From the NCBI GenBank assembly GCA_028715625.1, contig JAQURL010000015.1:1-42092 (forward strand): a stretch of 42,092 nucleotides of DNA. The letters are read 5' to 3'. Source of the stretch: Candidatus Margulisiibacteriota bacterium (GTDB lineage: Bacteria; Margulisbacteria; Riflemargulisbacteria; GWF2-35-9). The notes beneath the pieces are model-generated. The model was not told the origin of the DNA. It did no database searches and saw nothing but the letters and a program-made list of their open reading frames with translations. The first letter of the stretch is position 1, and every line of letters begins with the position of its first letter. Positions 32,840 through 41,814 of the stretch are shown here, piece by piece. Position numbers and translations under genes: made by a program.

Positions 32840-32869
32840 TTGCTATAAAGCCCTCTCCGGTATTACAAT
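32840..32869 (+). promoter_or_regulatory. Possible sigma-70-type promoter for the Ig-like protein operon
   Basis: TTGCTA and TACAAT are separated by 18 nt and lie 20 nt before the TTG at 32889. The boxes match the housekeeping consensus at four and five of six positions. In AT-rich DNA such matches are common, so this is tentative. Confidence 0.35.
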
Positions 32870-32888
32870 TTTTATAAACAAACCGGAT

Positions 32889-35800
32889 TTGGGGGATCAT
32901 AATAAAAACCTTAATGACAGTAATACAGATGTATCTTTATATATACAAGATAAACCTATGACAAAAAGAATTATTAAAATCATGATTATTACCTATGTAG
33001 TGATCATGCTGCTTCTGCCATTATTTTATTACCTGTTTGAGCGTGAAACCTCATCGGTAAAAATAACAGTAGGTATAAACCTGGACCAGAAGATACTCAC
33101 CATCTTCGGGGATCCTTTCGCGCTTAACGATTTACTGTTGGACAATCAGCGGCTTCTTATTATCCAAAACAATAACACCTATACAACCGATGAAATAAAA
33201 ATCAATCCCGCTGAAACTCATGAAGTCAGGATCAAAGACAAAGAAAATAAGGAAATTCAAATACTGTTTTCCCTGATAACCAATGAATTTAAAAAAATAG
33301 AAAAAATTAAAGTGCTGAGCAAATTTAATGTCAATATGCCGCGGATATCCATAAATAATACCAGACAGTTTGTGGACGAAAATAACACAGTAGATGTGGA
33401 ATACAGCCTGATAGGTGAAAATGACGTTTATATCGATTTTCTCTATGGTAAAGTCCCGCTTAACAAAAAAATAACCAAACTTGCCGTATTTGCCGCCATT
33501 AAATTGAAAGAACTGGCAATCCTGACCGAAAAAAATTTACAAAAAGCAGCCATCTATTCCTGGCATCTTGCGCTTGTTGCCGGGAAAGTCTCATGGCAAG
33601 CATTAATACACCTAAAATCATCACTGGCATCTGCTTATAACCATATACTGAAAAAAGATCAAAGTGGTACTACTCATCCGGATATTACATTCCGGGAAAA
33701 CTTCGATCGTAACTCTTTTTTCGCGGGAGAAACTGCCCAATCGCTGGAATTCCAATTGCTGAATAAAGACTTTTTACCCATAACAAATAAACAGGTCAAA
33801 ATAAAACTGCTAATCTCTAAAAAAACCGGTACCCAGCTTGCGGGAGCGTCCGATGCAATAACCGATTCCAATGGTAATATAAAATTTTTTGTGAAGCCCG
33901 GCATAAAAAATGGCTGGTTCAAGCTGAAAATTGTTGCAGGGAAAAAATCACATACTTTTGAATATTACATTTACCCCGGCGACCCCTGGGTTATAAAAAA
34001 TATGAAAGAAAGCGTGATTATAAACGCGCCTATTGGAAAACTTATTAAGAATGCCTTCATTATGAAAGTTGTCGACCGTTATGGTAACGCGGTTCCCGGG
34101 GCGCTTGTGGAGTTCTGGGAAAAAAATATAAATGATCAGGTAACAGCGAAATACGCCGAAATCAAAACAAATAATGACGGCTGGATCAAGCTGGATTATC
34201 GCATGGCAGACGAAGCCAAACGTTTTTTTATCATTGCGGTGCTTAAAGATTCTTCTTCACACATAACTTATACAGTGCAGACACAAGCTAAAAAACCGGA
34301 AAATATTGAGATTGTCGGAGCCGAAGAAAGGCAGGCTATTGTTGGACTTCCACTGAAAGAACCTTTTGTTATCAAACTGAAGGATACATATGAGAATCCC
34401 GTGTCCGATATCCAGGTTGTGTTTGTTTTGCGTAATGATCAGGGAGATGACCTGGATGAAAAAACCATAAGAACCAATATGTCCGGCCTCGCTTCTGCCA
34501 AGTTCAGTACACCTAAAGCTATAGGAGAATATTCAGTTGTAATTTACGTTGAAAACAAACCCGAACTGGAAGCTGGTATTTCTTTGCTCGTATTACCGGG
34601 ATCAGCAGCTAAAATGAAAGCTCTTTCAGGTACAAATCAGGAACTGGAATGGGATAAAACGATTGATGAACCTTTAAGGGTAAAACTCTTTGACGCTAAC
34701 GAAAATCCTATACCCGATGTTGATATAGAATGGAAAAAATCACCATTTCTAAACTGGGTCGAAAAAGATGACAAAACAGATACAGACGGAATTGCCAGAG
34801 CTATTGTCAGCGCCAGGAAAACCGATCTTAAAGAACAATATGTCATAGCCAGCGCCGGAAAAACAAAAACAGTTTTCAAGATCAAAGTCAAGGAACCCAG
34901 CAAATATCAACTGTACTTGCTATCCTCTCCGGTTATTAAAGTTTTTGCTGACCAGCGTTTACCGGAAGATATAGTTTTTTCGCTAAAAGACCAATATGAT
35001 CACAAACTTCCGAATACTAAAATCGAATTTGAATATACTGTTACTCGCAGAGGTATTAATTATCAGCAGAATATTACCTCGCAAACGGATAAGGATGGCT
35101 TGGTCTCCATAAACTTTACAGTAAGCGACCAGCAGGATGAGATTAATTTTAAGGGGAAATATTATGACGGGAAAGTACCTATTATTACCTGGGTAAAAAT
35201 TGATGTTATACCTGAAGGTATTTCCTTATTAAAGGTCAAACCCGATATCATGATATCTACTGTCAGCAAAAAAGTAGCCAAACCTTTTGAGATTTTTGTA
35301 GGGGACAACAATGAACGACCCATTGCCAACTTAAACCTGGATATAAGCCCCTTGAACGTTCCTGGAAAAGAAAAAATAAATCCTGTACGTGTTAAAACCA
35401 ATAAAAAAGGTTTCGCTTATTTTTATCCGGAAATTGAAAAAACAGCAGGCAATTATGTTTACTTAATTAAGCTGAATACACTGACCAAAGTAATGACTGT
35501 GAATGCTCTGGCTGATGAACCCACAGAAATTAAAATACTGGAAAAAGGTAATAATATATATCCGGTTGGCAATTATGTTAAAAATCTTAAATTTACAGCC
35601 TATGATAAATATCACAACATTGTGACACAGGGTAAATTTCTTTACGGAGTAAATAAAAGTAAAAAAATATTGAAACACAAATTCAATCAGCCGGCCGTAT
35701 TTACAGATACCGGGCTGGGATTATGCAATTTTTACATACCGGAAAAAGCAGGCAGATATTATTTATACATAACTGATTATAAATATAAGACCAAGGCGTT

Positions 35801-37862
35801 TTATCAGTTCAAGGCCAGAGGGATAAATATTAAAGCTATCGAGTTACAGGAAAAAATGACCGTTCCCCCTAATTTTGTCGTTGGAATGGAAAGCAAGGGA
35901 ATATTACCTTTCAAAGTACTGGACCGCTTCGGTAATCCTATCCGCAAAGTAAAAATGAGCCTGGATATTTTCCCGCTCGGTTCAGAAAAGTCCGTAGCAG
36001 GAGTGGATATTATTACAGACGGTGGAGGCAAAGGAAAATTTTCCATTTTAATGCCGGAAAAAACCGGTACTTATCTGGCTAAAATTTATCCGGCTGAATT
36101 TAAGCAAAGCATCGAAAGAATTATTACCTTTAATCTTCTTGCCAAAGGTGTACAAAGCGCGACTGTTATCACTGGTGACAACCAACTGGTAAAAGCCAAT
36201 ACACGACTGAAAACCGATCTTGTAATGCTGGCCAGGGATTCCTATGGCAATCCGGTTTCCAACGCCGAAATTCGCTGGTCCTACATAGTAAAAGCAAATG
36301 GTGAAGAACGTTTCCTAACTTACACGACCAAAACAGATTTTAATGGTCTGGTCACCTTTAACTATATTGTTGATAACGAACCCGGTATCAGGGAAATAAA
36401 AGCTAATTATTTACAGAATAAAAAATGGAATTTTGTTACATTCTATATAAAAATCATAGCCAGCGCTGTAGATTCTCTAAACAAACTTGGTGGTGACAAT
36501 CAGCAGGTAAAGGGAGGAGAAGAGCTAAGGGACGTCATTGCTGTAAAAGCCCTGGACAGTAAAGACGGCCCAGTACAAAATCTGCCTGTTTCCTTTGTTA
36601 TTAAATCTCAGGCCGCGGATAATCAGGAAAAATCCAACCCTCTGGTTTACTTTACAGACGAGCAAGGTATAGCCCGGGCCAGATTGATCGCTCCTTTTAA
36701 AAAAGGTAATTATCAGATAGAAGTTTACTCCCAGAATAAAAAAGTAGTTTATAATCTTCGCGTACTTGCCACTACCGAAGCTATTCCTGCTGAAAAACCG
36801 GAAGTGATCGCCATTACAAGTCCGGTAAAAATAGAGGGAAAAATTCAGCCACCCACATCCAATACGCTGCCGGAAACCAAAATAACCAAACAAGAACTGT
36901 CGGAGCAAATGACCAGTAAAATTGAAATAAGTTTAAATAAACGGACTTTTTCTTTTGTCAGCTCTGACAATGTAAAATTGTATACTGAGGGAGAACCTCT
37001 GCAAATTTCCATTCATAATAATAATCCGCGGATGAATAAACTGCTTTTTCAGATAAACGAACGCAAATGGAAAAAACAGGTTATTTTGCATGCGCAGGGA
37101 AGTACACAGATAAAAATACCGCCGGCATATGCTCCGGGTTATGAAAATTTAAAGATTTATAAGTATTTGGGTGTTGGTGTGCTCAGTATCAAATATAAGA
37201 TTAAGGAATTCCGTATAAATACCTATGATTCCTCTAAATTTTCTTTAACAGCTCAGGATGACGTACAAAAAAACGCTGAAGTTTATGAAAACGTCAATTT
37301 TGAATACAAAATTGATACTGATGAATCTATAGAAAACAATATCTTGCCGGTAATTTTTCAGGTTAAAAATTTCAGTACAGGCAACGAAATCATCAGCACT
37401 GACATAAAATGGCAGCAAACCAACCATATGCAGATATTTAATTACATTTTCGAGAAAACAGGAGCCTATATTGTTGAATTCAATTCTAATTTTTCCAAAA
37501 ATAAATTATCCTATTATGTTAATGTTCAACCCTCCTCTATCATAGTTCAAAAATATCAACCAGCAAAAGATATTGGCATTGATAAAATGAAATCACTTAT
37601 ATCCATACCGCTAAGCTTCAGGCTGACCGATGCGCATACTCACCTGCCGCTGGCAAACGAGCCGGTGCACTGGGAAGTCAGTAAATGGCCGGAAAAATCT
37701 TTTATTCAATTTGCAGAAAAAACTCAAACAGACAAAACCGGCCTGGCTCAAAACACATTTGTTATAAACAATATTCCAGGAAAATACCAAATCAGGGCAC
37801 GTCGCATGTCGAAAATCAACATTCCTATTGAATTTGAGTTTAACCTCAATTATTATAAGTAA
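32889..37862 (+). CDS. Very large membrane-anchored protein of tandem Ig-like (Big_1/invasin-type) domains (1657 aa)
   Basis: A single hydrophobic segment at about 32-49 (IITYVVIMLLLPLFYYL) with positive residues before it marks an uncleaved signal anchor; the rest should be extracytoplasmic. From about residue 270 at least nine Ig-like units of about 90-100 residues follow. Each shows the Big_1 pattern: a D-x-x-(G/E)NP(V/I) turn, then V-F or W strand, T-(D)-x-x-G, and G-x-Y-x-(V/I). Clear examples are DRYGNAVPGALVEF, DTYENPVSDIQVVF and DSYGNPVSNAEIRW. Such domains build stalks in invasin-like adhesins, but no outer-membrane barrel or LPXTG anchor is visible. The start is TTG without a good ribosome site; the ATG at 32958 is a real alternative. 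First gene of a four-gene operon. Confidence 0.85.
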   Translation: MGDHNKNLNDSNTDVSLYIQDKPMTKRIIKIMIITYVVIMLLLPLFYYLFERETSSVKITVGINLDQKILTIFGDPFALNDLLLDNQRLLIIQNNNTYTTDEIKINPAETHEVRIKDKENKEIQILFSLITNEFKKIEKIKVLSKFNVNMPRISINNTRQFVDENNTVDVEYSLIGENDVYIDFLYGKVPLNKKITKLAVFAAIKLKELAILTEKNLQKAAIYSWHLALVAGKVSWQALIHLKSSLASAYNHILKKDQSGTTHPDITFRENFDRNSFFAGETAQSLEFQLLNKDFLPITNKQVKIKLLISKKTGTQLAGASDAITDSNGNIKFFVKPGIKNGWFKLKIVAGKKSHTFEYYIYPGDPWVIKNMKESVIINAPIGKLIKNAFIMKVVDRYGNAVPGALVEFWEKNINDQVTAKYAEIKTNNDGWIKLDYRMADEAKRFFIIAVLKDSSSHITYTVQTQAKKPENIEIVGAEERQAIVGLPLKEPFVIKLKDTYENPVSDIQVVFVLRNDQGDDLDEKTIRTNMSGLASAKFSTPKAIGEYSVVIYVENKPELEAGISLLVLPGSAAKMKALSGTNQELEWDKTIDEPLRVKLFDANENPIPDVDIEWKKSPFLNWVEKDDKTDTDGIARAIVSARKTDLKEQYVIASAGKTKTVFKIKVKEPSKYQLYLLSSPVIKVFADQRLPEDIVFSLKDQYDHKLPNTKIEFEYTVTRRGINYQQNITSQTDKDGLVSINFTVSDQQDEINFKGKYYDGKVPIITWVKIDVIPEGISLLKVKPDIMISTVSKKVAKPFEIFVGDNNERPIANLNLDISPLNVPGKEKINPVRVKTNKKGFAYFYPEIEKTAGNYVYLIKLNTLTKVMTVNALADEPTEIKILEKGNNIYPVGNYVKNLKFTAYDKYHNIVTQGKFLYGVNKSKKILKHKFNQPAVFTDTGLGLCNFYIPEKAGRYYLYITDYKYKTKAFYQFKARGINIKAIELQEKMTVPPNFVVGMESKGILPFKVLDRFGNPIRKVKMSLDIFPLGSEKSVAGVDIITDGGGKGKFSILMPEKTGTYLAKIYPAEFKQSIERIITFNLLAKGVQSATVITGDNQLVKANTRLKTDLVMLARDSYGNPVSNAEIRWSYIVKANGEERFLTYTTKTDFNGLVTFNYIVDNEPGIREIKANYLQNKKWNFVTFYIKIIASAVDSLNKLGGDNQQVKGGEELRDVIAVKALDSKDGPVQNLPVSFVIKSQAADNQEKSNPLVYFTDEQGIARARLIAPFKKGNYQIEVYSQNKKVVYNLRVLATTEAIPAEKPEVIAITSPVKIEGKIQPPTSNTLPETKITKQELSEQMTSKIEISLNKRTFSFVSSDNVKLYTEGEPLQISIHNNNPRMNKLLFQINERKWKKQVILHAQGSTQIKIPPAYAPGYENLKIYKYLGVGVLSIKYKIKEFRINTYDSSKFSLTAQDDVQKNAEVYENVNFEYKIDTDESIENNILPVIFQVKNFSTGNEIISTDIKWQQTNHMQIFNYIFEKTGAYIVEFNSNFSKNKLSYYVNVQPSSIIVQKYQPAKDIGIDKMKSLISIPLSFRLTDAHTHLPLANEPVHWEVSKWPEKSFIQFAEKTQTDKTGLAQNTFVINNIPGKYQIRARRMSKINIPIEFEFNLNYYK

Positions 37863-37869
37863 AGCTGGT

Positions 37870-38619
37870 ATGACAAACGCTCTGCAATTAAATCTTTTTA
37901 TTCTGTTATGGTTTTCCCATGCTTTAGCCGACTTTCCATTACAGACCAACACTATATTCCGGCTGAAGGTTAAACATATTTGGGGTATTTTTGTTCATGC
38001 CCTGATTTTTCTGGCCATAGCCATAGTTTTCACTTATCCTGTTTCTATAAAATCTTTACTGTTTATAATCTGGTTAATAGTTGTTTTCCTGTCACATGTG
38101 CTTTTTGACAAAATCAAACTGGTTTTCAGCCATAATATTATCCAAAAAGAGTTGCAATATTTTATTCTGGACCAGTTACTACACATAGGCGCTCTGGCAA
38201 CAATTTTTCTTCTCCCCCTAAATCTTAATCCGACTTTACTGGAACAGAATATCGTTCTCCAAGAGTTACAAAAAGCAATGCTGGTCAAGGATTTACGCAC
38301 TTTTATTGTTTACGCTTTTGTGGGTATTATTTTTATTTACGCCACTTACGCAATTGATGTTATCCTTTATTATTATGACCGGACTATCAATACCAAACTT
38401 CAAAAATTAAAATATAATTTGATTTCCATGTTTTACAGAGGTTTGATAGTACTGTTATTTATAACGTCGTTTTACTGGTTGAGCATCTTGTTGATCCCTG
38501 TTAATTATTTTATCAACAAAATGACTTTGATATACGATAAACGCAGGTTTATTATCGAAAGCACCTTAATTATTATTTTACTAATGACACTAATGATAGG
38601 AAGCAGAGGTTTATTATGA
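37870..38619 (+). CDS. DUF3307-family integral membrane protein (249 aa)
   Basis: The N-terminus has the family signature H-A-L-A-D-F-P-L-Q-T (H17 to T26) in the first membrane helix. About six to seven hydrophobic segments are visible, for example ALIFLAIAIVFTYPV and TLIIILLMTLMI. DUF3307 proteins have no established biochemical function. I use the ATG 7 nt after the previous stop; an earlier in-frame ATG would overlap the preceding gene by 35 nt and add non-family residues. The stop overlaps the next start (ATGA), so translational coupling is likely. Confidence 0.85.
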   Translation: MTNALQLNLFILLWFSHALADFPLQTNTIFRLKVKHIWGIFVHALIFLAIAIVFTYPVSIKSLLFIIWLIVVFLSHVLFDKIKLVFSHNIIQKELQYFILDQLLHIGALATIFLLPLNLNPTLLEQNIVLQELQKAMLVKDLRTFIVYAFVGIIFIYATYAIDVILYYYDRTINTKLQKLKYNLISMFYRGLIVLLFITSFYWLSILLIPVNYFINKMTLIYDKRRFIIESTLIIILLMTLMIGSRGLL

Positions 38620-39116
38620 TATTTGATGCTTTATGGACAAATTTTTTCAACAAACAACATTTGAACATCAGAGACTATCTCAAAAAAGTTCCTGTATTTA
38701 ACGACATCAACGATAGAGATTTGAAACGTATTGAGCGTTATGTTATCCGCAGGAAATTTCTGACAAACGAATATATTTTCAGAGAAACCGAACCCGGAGC
38801 CGGGATGTATATCATCATCAGTGGTGAGGTTAAAATCCAGCTGGAAAGCGGCAAACAGGTCAAAGAGCTGGCTTGCCTGAAAGAAGGTGACTTTTTCGGG
38901 GAAATGGCCTTGCTGGACGAATCGCCACGGTCAGCCTCCGCCCTTGCTGTCAGTGACACGGTAGAACTTATTTCTTTTTTTAGAGGTGACCTGCTCAAGG
39001 TAATCGAAGAATATCCGAATATTGCCTGTAAAATCTTATGGAATATCGGTAGTGTTATCAGCGAACGTTTAAGAAAAAATAATGAGCTTCTGCATATGTG
39101 CCAGAAGAATAATTAA
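38616..39116 (+). CDS. Stand-alone cyclic-nucleotide-binding (CRP/PKA-type) domain protein (166 aa)
   Basis: Residues 21-145 form a cNMP-binding beta-barrel. The phosphate-binding cassette reads FGEMALLDESPRSASA (94-109), with the ligand-contacting E96 and R105 both kept. There is no DNA-binding helix-turn-helix after the C-helix; the protein ends at about residue 166 (NNELLHMCQKNN). It therefore most likely acts as a signal-sensing partner rather than a transcription factor. It overlaps the DUF3307 gene by 4 nt and precedes a permease, so sensing linked to these membrane proteins is a reasonable inference. Confidence 0.9.
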   Translation: MIFDALWTNFFNKQHLNIRDYLKKVPVFNDINDRDLKRIERYVIRRKFLTNEYIFRETEPGAGMYIIISGEVKIQLESGKQVKELACLKEGDFFGEMALLDESPRSASALAVSDTVELISFFRGDLLKVIEEYPNIACKILWNIGSVISERLRKNNELLHMCQKNN

Positions 39117-39117
39117 A

Positions 39118-40209
39118 ATGAACAATCCGGTCCGAACAAATTATAATCTGATACGCGACATAATAATCCTTGTAGTATTAATTGTACTCGTCATTTTTTT
39201 TACTATAAAATTTTGGAGTGTTTTTTTCCCGTTTATTTTGTCTGTGATTATTGCTTATCTTCTCAATCCGCTTATCGGCAAACTGAATATAAAGTTCAAT
39301 ATGAACAGAATTTGGGCTGTACTACTGATTTATTTCGTTTTTTTCCTGGGAGTTGGTATTTTTATCTATATATCCATACCGATGGTTATCAAAGAATTTT
39401 TTACTATCCAGCATAATCTTCCTTCCTATATTTCTTATATAAAAGAATATTTTGACGCTCTGGCTGTTAAAATTCACGGAATCTTCCCTAACATTTCCGT
39501 GCAAGACCTGAATGTAGTAAATAAATTTCTTAATAATAGCGACAGCACTTTGTTCAATATATTCAAAAATGTACCTATGCTTATTCAAGGTTTGATAAAT
39601 CTATTAATGCTTTTAATCCTTGTACCGTTTATCACTTTCTTTTTATTAAAAGACGGTCAGATCCTCAAAAAACGTTTGTATGAATTGATACCCAATCAGT
39701 ACTACGAATTATACAGGAACCTTGCGTACAGAATGGATAAACAGCTGGGCAATTACATTCGCGGTCAGGCTTTGGATGCTTTGATCTGCGGTATCCTCAC
39801 CACAATTGGTTTATGGATTATCGGTGTAAAATATTTTGTTATTATCGGCATGCTGGCCGGTATCGCGAACCTTATTCCTTACTTCGGGCCATTTATTGGT
39901 TTGATAATGGCAGTAAGCGTATCTATTCTGGATAAAGGTTTTAACATGCAGTTCATCCTGGTCATCGGTGTAACTATATTAATAGTCCAGCTCATTGATA
40001 ACCTGCTGGTCAATCCTGTTGTTGTGGGAAAAAGCGTAGATTTGCATCCTCTTGTAGTTATGATCGCAATCATGCTGGCTGGGGAAATAGGAGGACTGCT
40101 GGGCATGCTGCTGGTTGTTCCCTTTGTTTCTGTTCTGAGGATCGTGATTATTGAGTTAAGTTCGGAATTCAAATACAGAAAATATATCAAACTCAAGCAA
40201 TCTGATTAA
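39118..40209 (+). CDS. AI-2E/PerM-family permease (363 aa)
   Basis: The family pattern is clear: two N-terminal helices (IIILVVLIVLVIFFTIKFW and the helix around SVIIAYLLNPL), a cytoplasmic stretch, then the C-terminal block with GPFIGLIMAV, DNLLVNPVVVGKSVDLHP and GGLLGMLLVVPFVSVLRI. About eight membrane segments and 363 residues are normal for the family, whose members export small solutes or exchange ions. The ATG at 39118 follows the previous stop by one base; an earlier in-frame ATG lies inside the preceding gene. The specific substrate cannot be told. Confidence 0.9.
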   Translation: MNNPVRTNYNLIRDIIILVVLIVLVIFFTIKFWSVFFPFILSVIIAYLLNPLIGKLNIKFNMNRIWAVLLIYFVFFLGVGIFIYISIPMVIKEFFTIQHNLPSYISYIKEYFDALAVKIHGIFPNISVQDLNVVNKFLNNSDSTLFNIFKNVPMLIQGLINLLMLLILVPFITFFLLKDGQILKKRLYELIPNQYYELYRNLAYRMDKQLGNYIRGQALDALICGILTTIGLWIIGVKYFVIIGMLAGIANLIPYFGPFIGLIMAVSVSILDKGFNMQFILVIGVTILIVQLIDNLLVNPVVVGKSVDLHPLVVMIAIMLAGEIGGLLGMLLVVPFVSVLRIVIIELSSEFKYRKYIKLKQSD

Positions 40210-40217
40210 TTTTGTAA

Positions 40218-40223
40218 TATAAT
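40218..40223 (+). promoter_or_regulatory. Possible -10 box upstream of the PfpI/epimerase pair
   Basis: A perfect TATAAT hexamer lies 36 nt before the ATG at 40259, in the only gap between the permease and the PfpI gene. No good -35 box is seen at 17 nt. The PfpI/epimerase pair may have its own transcription start, but read-through is equally possible. Confidence 0.3.
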
Positions 40224-40258
40224 AATCTTCTGACTAAAGCAACAAAGGAGTGTTTTCA

Positions 40259-40771
40259 ATGCCTAAAATTGCTATCATTATAGCTTTCCAGCGTTTTAGA
40301 GACGAAGAGTTTTTTGTACCTTATGAATTATTTATTAAAGAAAAATATCAGGTAACGGTTTTTTCCTCACAAAAAGGAATAGCTACGGGTAAACTTGGTA
40401 AAAACTTTAACGTGGAACACACCATCGATGAACTGAATGTCTCCGGATATGATGCTGTAATGTTTGTGGGGGGGTCCGGTGGTTATGATTATATTGGAAA
40501 TGAAACAATCAAAAAAATCATTATTGAAACTGTAGCGCAAAACAAATATCTTACTGCTATCTGTATGGCGCCTCTTTTGCTGGCACAAAGCGGTGTTATG
40601 AAGGGGAAAAAGTCGACCGTCTTTTATGATGAAAAAGATAACATAGGTAAATATGAAGCAATATATATCGACAAACCTGTCGTCACTGATGGTAAAATAA
40701 TTACAGGGAATGGGCCGGCCGCCGCCAAAGCTTTTGCTGAAACTATTATAAGCAGGCTTCATGGCTCATAA
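40259..40771 (+). CDS. DJ-1/PfpI-family protein (170 aa)
   Basis: The nucleophile elbow TAICMAPLLL places the reactive cysteine at C102, with the conserved acidic pair near E16/E17 and the glycine-rich turn FVGGSGGYDY. The ending GPAAAKAFAETI fits the family, and 170 residues is its normal length. Members include deglycase-like, chaperone and peptidase proteins; the exact activity is not predictable. The ATG at 40259 has AAAGGAG 8 nt upstream; the longer frame starting at a GTG inside that ribosome site is rejected. Its end overlaps the start of the epimerase gene by 11 nt. Confidence 0.9.
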   Translation: MPKIAIIIAFQRFRDEEFFVPYELFIKEKYQVTVFSSQKGIATGKLGKNFNVEHTIDELNVSGYDAVMFVGGSGGYDYIGNETIKKIIIETVAQNKYLTAICMAPLLLAQSGVMKGKKSTVFYDEKDNIGKYEAIYIDKPVVTDGKIITGNGPAAAKAFAETIISRLHGS

Positions 40772-41696
40772 AAAAATCCTTATTACCGGCGGTGCGGGCT
40801 TTATCGGCTCACACCTGGCACAGGAAGCGTCATACGACGGGCTCAACGTTGTAGTTCTGGATAATCTGAGTAGTGGCAAGCCGGAGAATTTAAACGGTTT
40901 AAATAATATCGAAATAATTGAGCAGGATATCCGCAACGCTGATTTTATTAATAAACTTTTTGCTCGGGAAAAATTTGATCTGGTGTTTCATGAAGCTGCA
41001 ATAGCATCAGTTCAAAAATCAATAAGTGATCCGAAAAATACTTATAATGTAAATGTTACGGGAACGAACAATATCTTTAAAGCAGCATTGGACAATGGTG
41101 TAGAAAAAGTTGTATTCGCTTCTTCCGCCGCAGTCTACGGCAACGATCCGTTATTGCCTAAAAAAGAAATATATACCCCGCGACCTGTTTCTCCATATGG
41201 CCAACATAAACTTGAAAATGAAAATACAGCCAAAAAGTTGAGTGCGAAAAAGAAAACTGACTTTGTAGCTTTGCGTTATTTTAACGTTTTCGGCGAACGA
41301 CAAGACCCTGACAGTGAATATTCGGGCGTCATTTCCATTTTCATGAATAAAATTTCCAAAGATTTGCCCATCAATATCTATGGTGACGGACAACAGACAA
41401 GAGATTTTATCTATGTAAAAGACATAGTTAAGGCTAATTTCCTGGCAGCAGAAATAAATACCGACAGCTTTTCTTCATTTAATGTGGGTACAGGCATACA
41501 AACATCCATTCTGGAAATGGCTAAAATAATTTATAAGTCTTATCAGAAAAAAGAACAAATAAATTTTTTGCCTGGCAGAAAGGGTGACATAAAACATTCA
41601 CTGGCCGATATAACAGCCATCAAGACATATTTGGACTTTTTTCCGGAATGGCAAGTAGCATCTGGTATAGATCAAATTGTTAAACACAACGGTTAA
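40761..41696 (+). CDS. NAD-dependent short-form sugar-nucleotide 4-epimerase (311 aa)
   Basis: This extended SDR enzyme has the Rossmann motif TGGAGFIG (9-16), the SSAAVYG strand with catalytic Ser near 122, and the Y-x3-K pair Y146/K150 (YGQHK). RYFNVFGERQDP and YSGVISIF, plus GDGQQTRDFIYV, are typical of the UDP-GlcNAc/UDP-glucose 4-epimerase (GalE/WbpP-like) group, acting on surface-polysaccharide precursors in the cytoplasm. dTDP-sugar enzymes are a less likely alternative. It overlaps the preceding PfpI gene, so the two are co-translated. Confidence 0.88.
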   Translation: MAHKKILITGGAGFIGSHLAQEASYDGLNVVVLDNLSSGKPENLNGLNNIEIIEQDIRNADFINKLFAREKFDLVFHEAAIASVQKSISDPKNTYNVNVTGTNNIFKAALDNGVEKVVFASSAAVYGNDPLLPKKEIYTPRPVSPYGQHKLENENTAKKLSAKKKTDFVALRYFNVFGERQDPDSEYSGVISIFMNKISKDLPINIYGDGQQTRDFIYVKDIVKANFLAAEINTDSFSSFNVGTGIQTSILEMAKIIYKSYQKKEQINFLPGRKGDIKHSLADITAIKTYLDFFPEWQVASGIDQIVKHNG

Positions 41697-41745
41697 AGCT
41701 TGCACGATTAATGTATCAAGTATTTTCAATATAAATTTTTAAAGT

Positions 41746-41774
41746 TTGCCAATTTCATTTTTGTGTATTAAAAT
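41746..41774 (+). promoter_or_regulatory. Possible sigma-70-type promoter before the right-edge gene
   Basis: TTGCCA and TAAAAT are separated by 17 nt and lie 40 nt before the ATG at 41815. Both boxes match the housekeeping consensus at five of six positions, and the gap after the epimerase gene supports a new transcription start. Confidence 0.5.
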
Positions 41775-41814
41775 GTTTTCTGAATTGGGGGTCAAAATAA
41801 AATAGGAATACACT

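Larger units (their letters stand above)
32567..32888. other. Gene-free spacer between tlyA and the Ig-like protein gene
   Basis: No credible gene is seen. The left part has cacttatc tandem units. The middle carries an imperfect inverted repeat, CTTCGTCAGGCTCAG (32682-32696) and CTGAGCTTGACGAAG (32723-32737), 15 bp arms with one mismatch and 26 nt apart, related to the palindromes elsewhere in the window. The right part is C-rich low-complexity sequence, then a promoter-like pair of boxes. Confidence 0.6.

Noticed and set aside
32958-32990. MTKRIIKI near the start of the Ig-like protein as a further copy of the island tag
   Set aside because: It is the basic flank and beginning of a membrane anchor, the residue after the aliphatic pair is Lys rather than Ala or Ser, and the gene is on the other strand outside the island.
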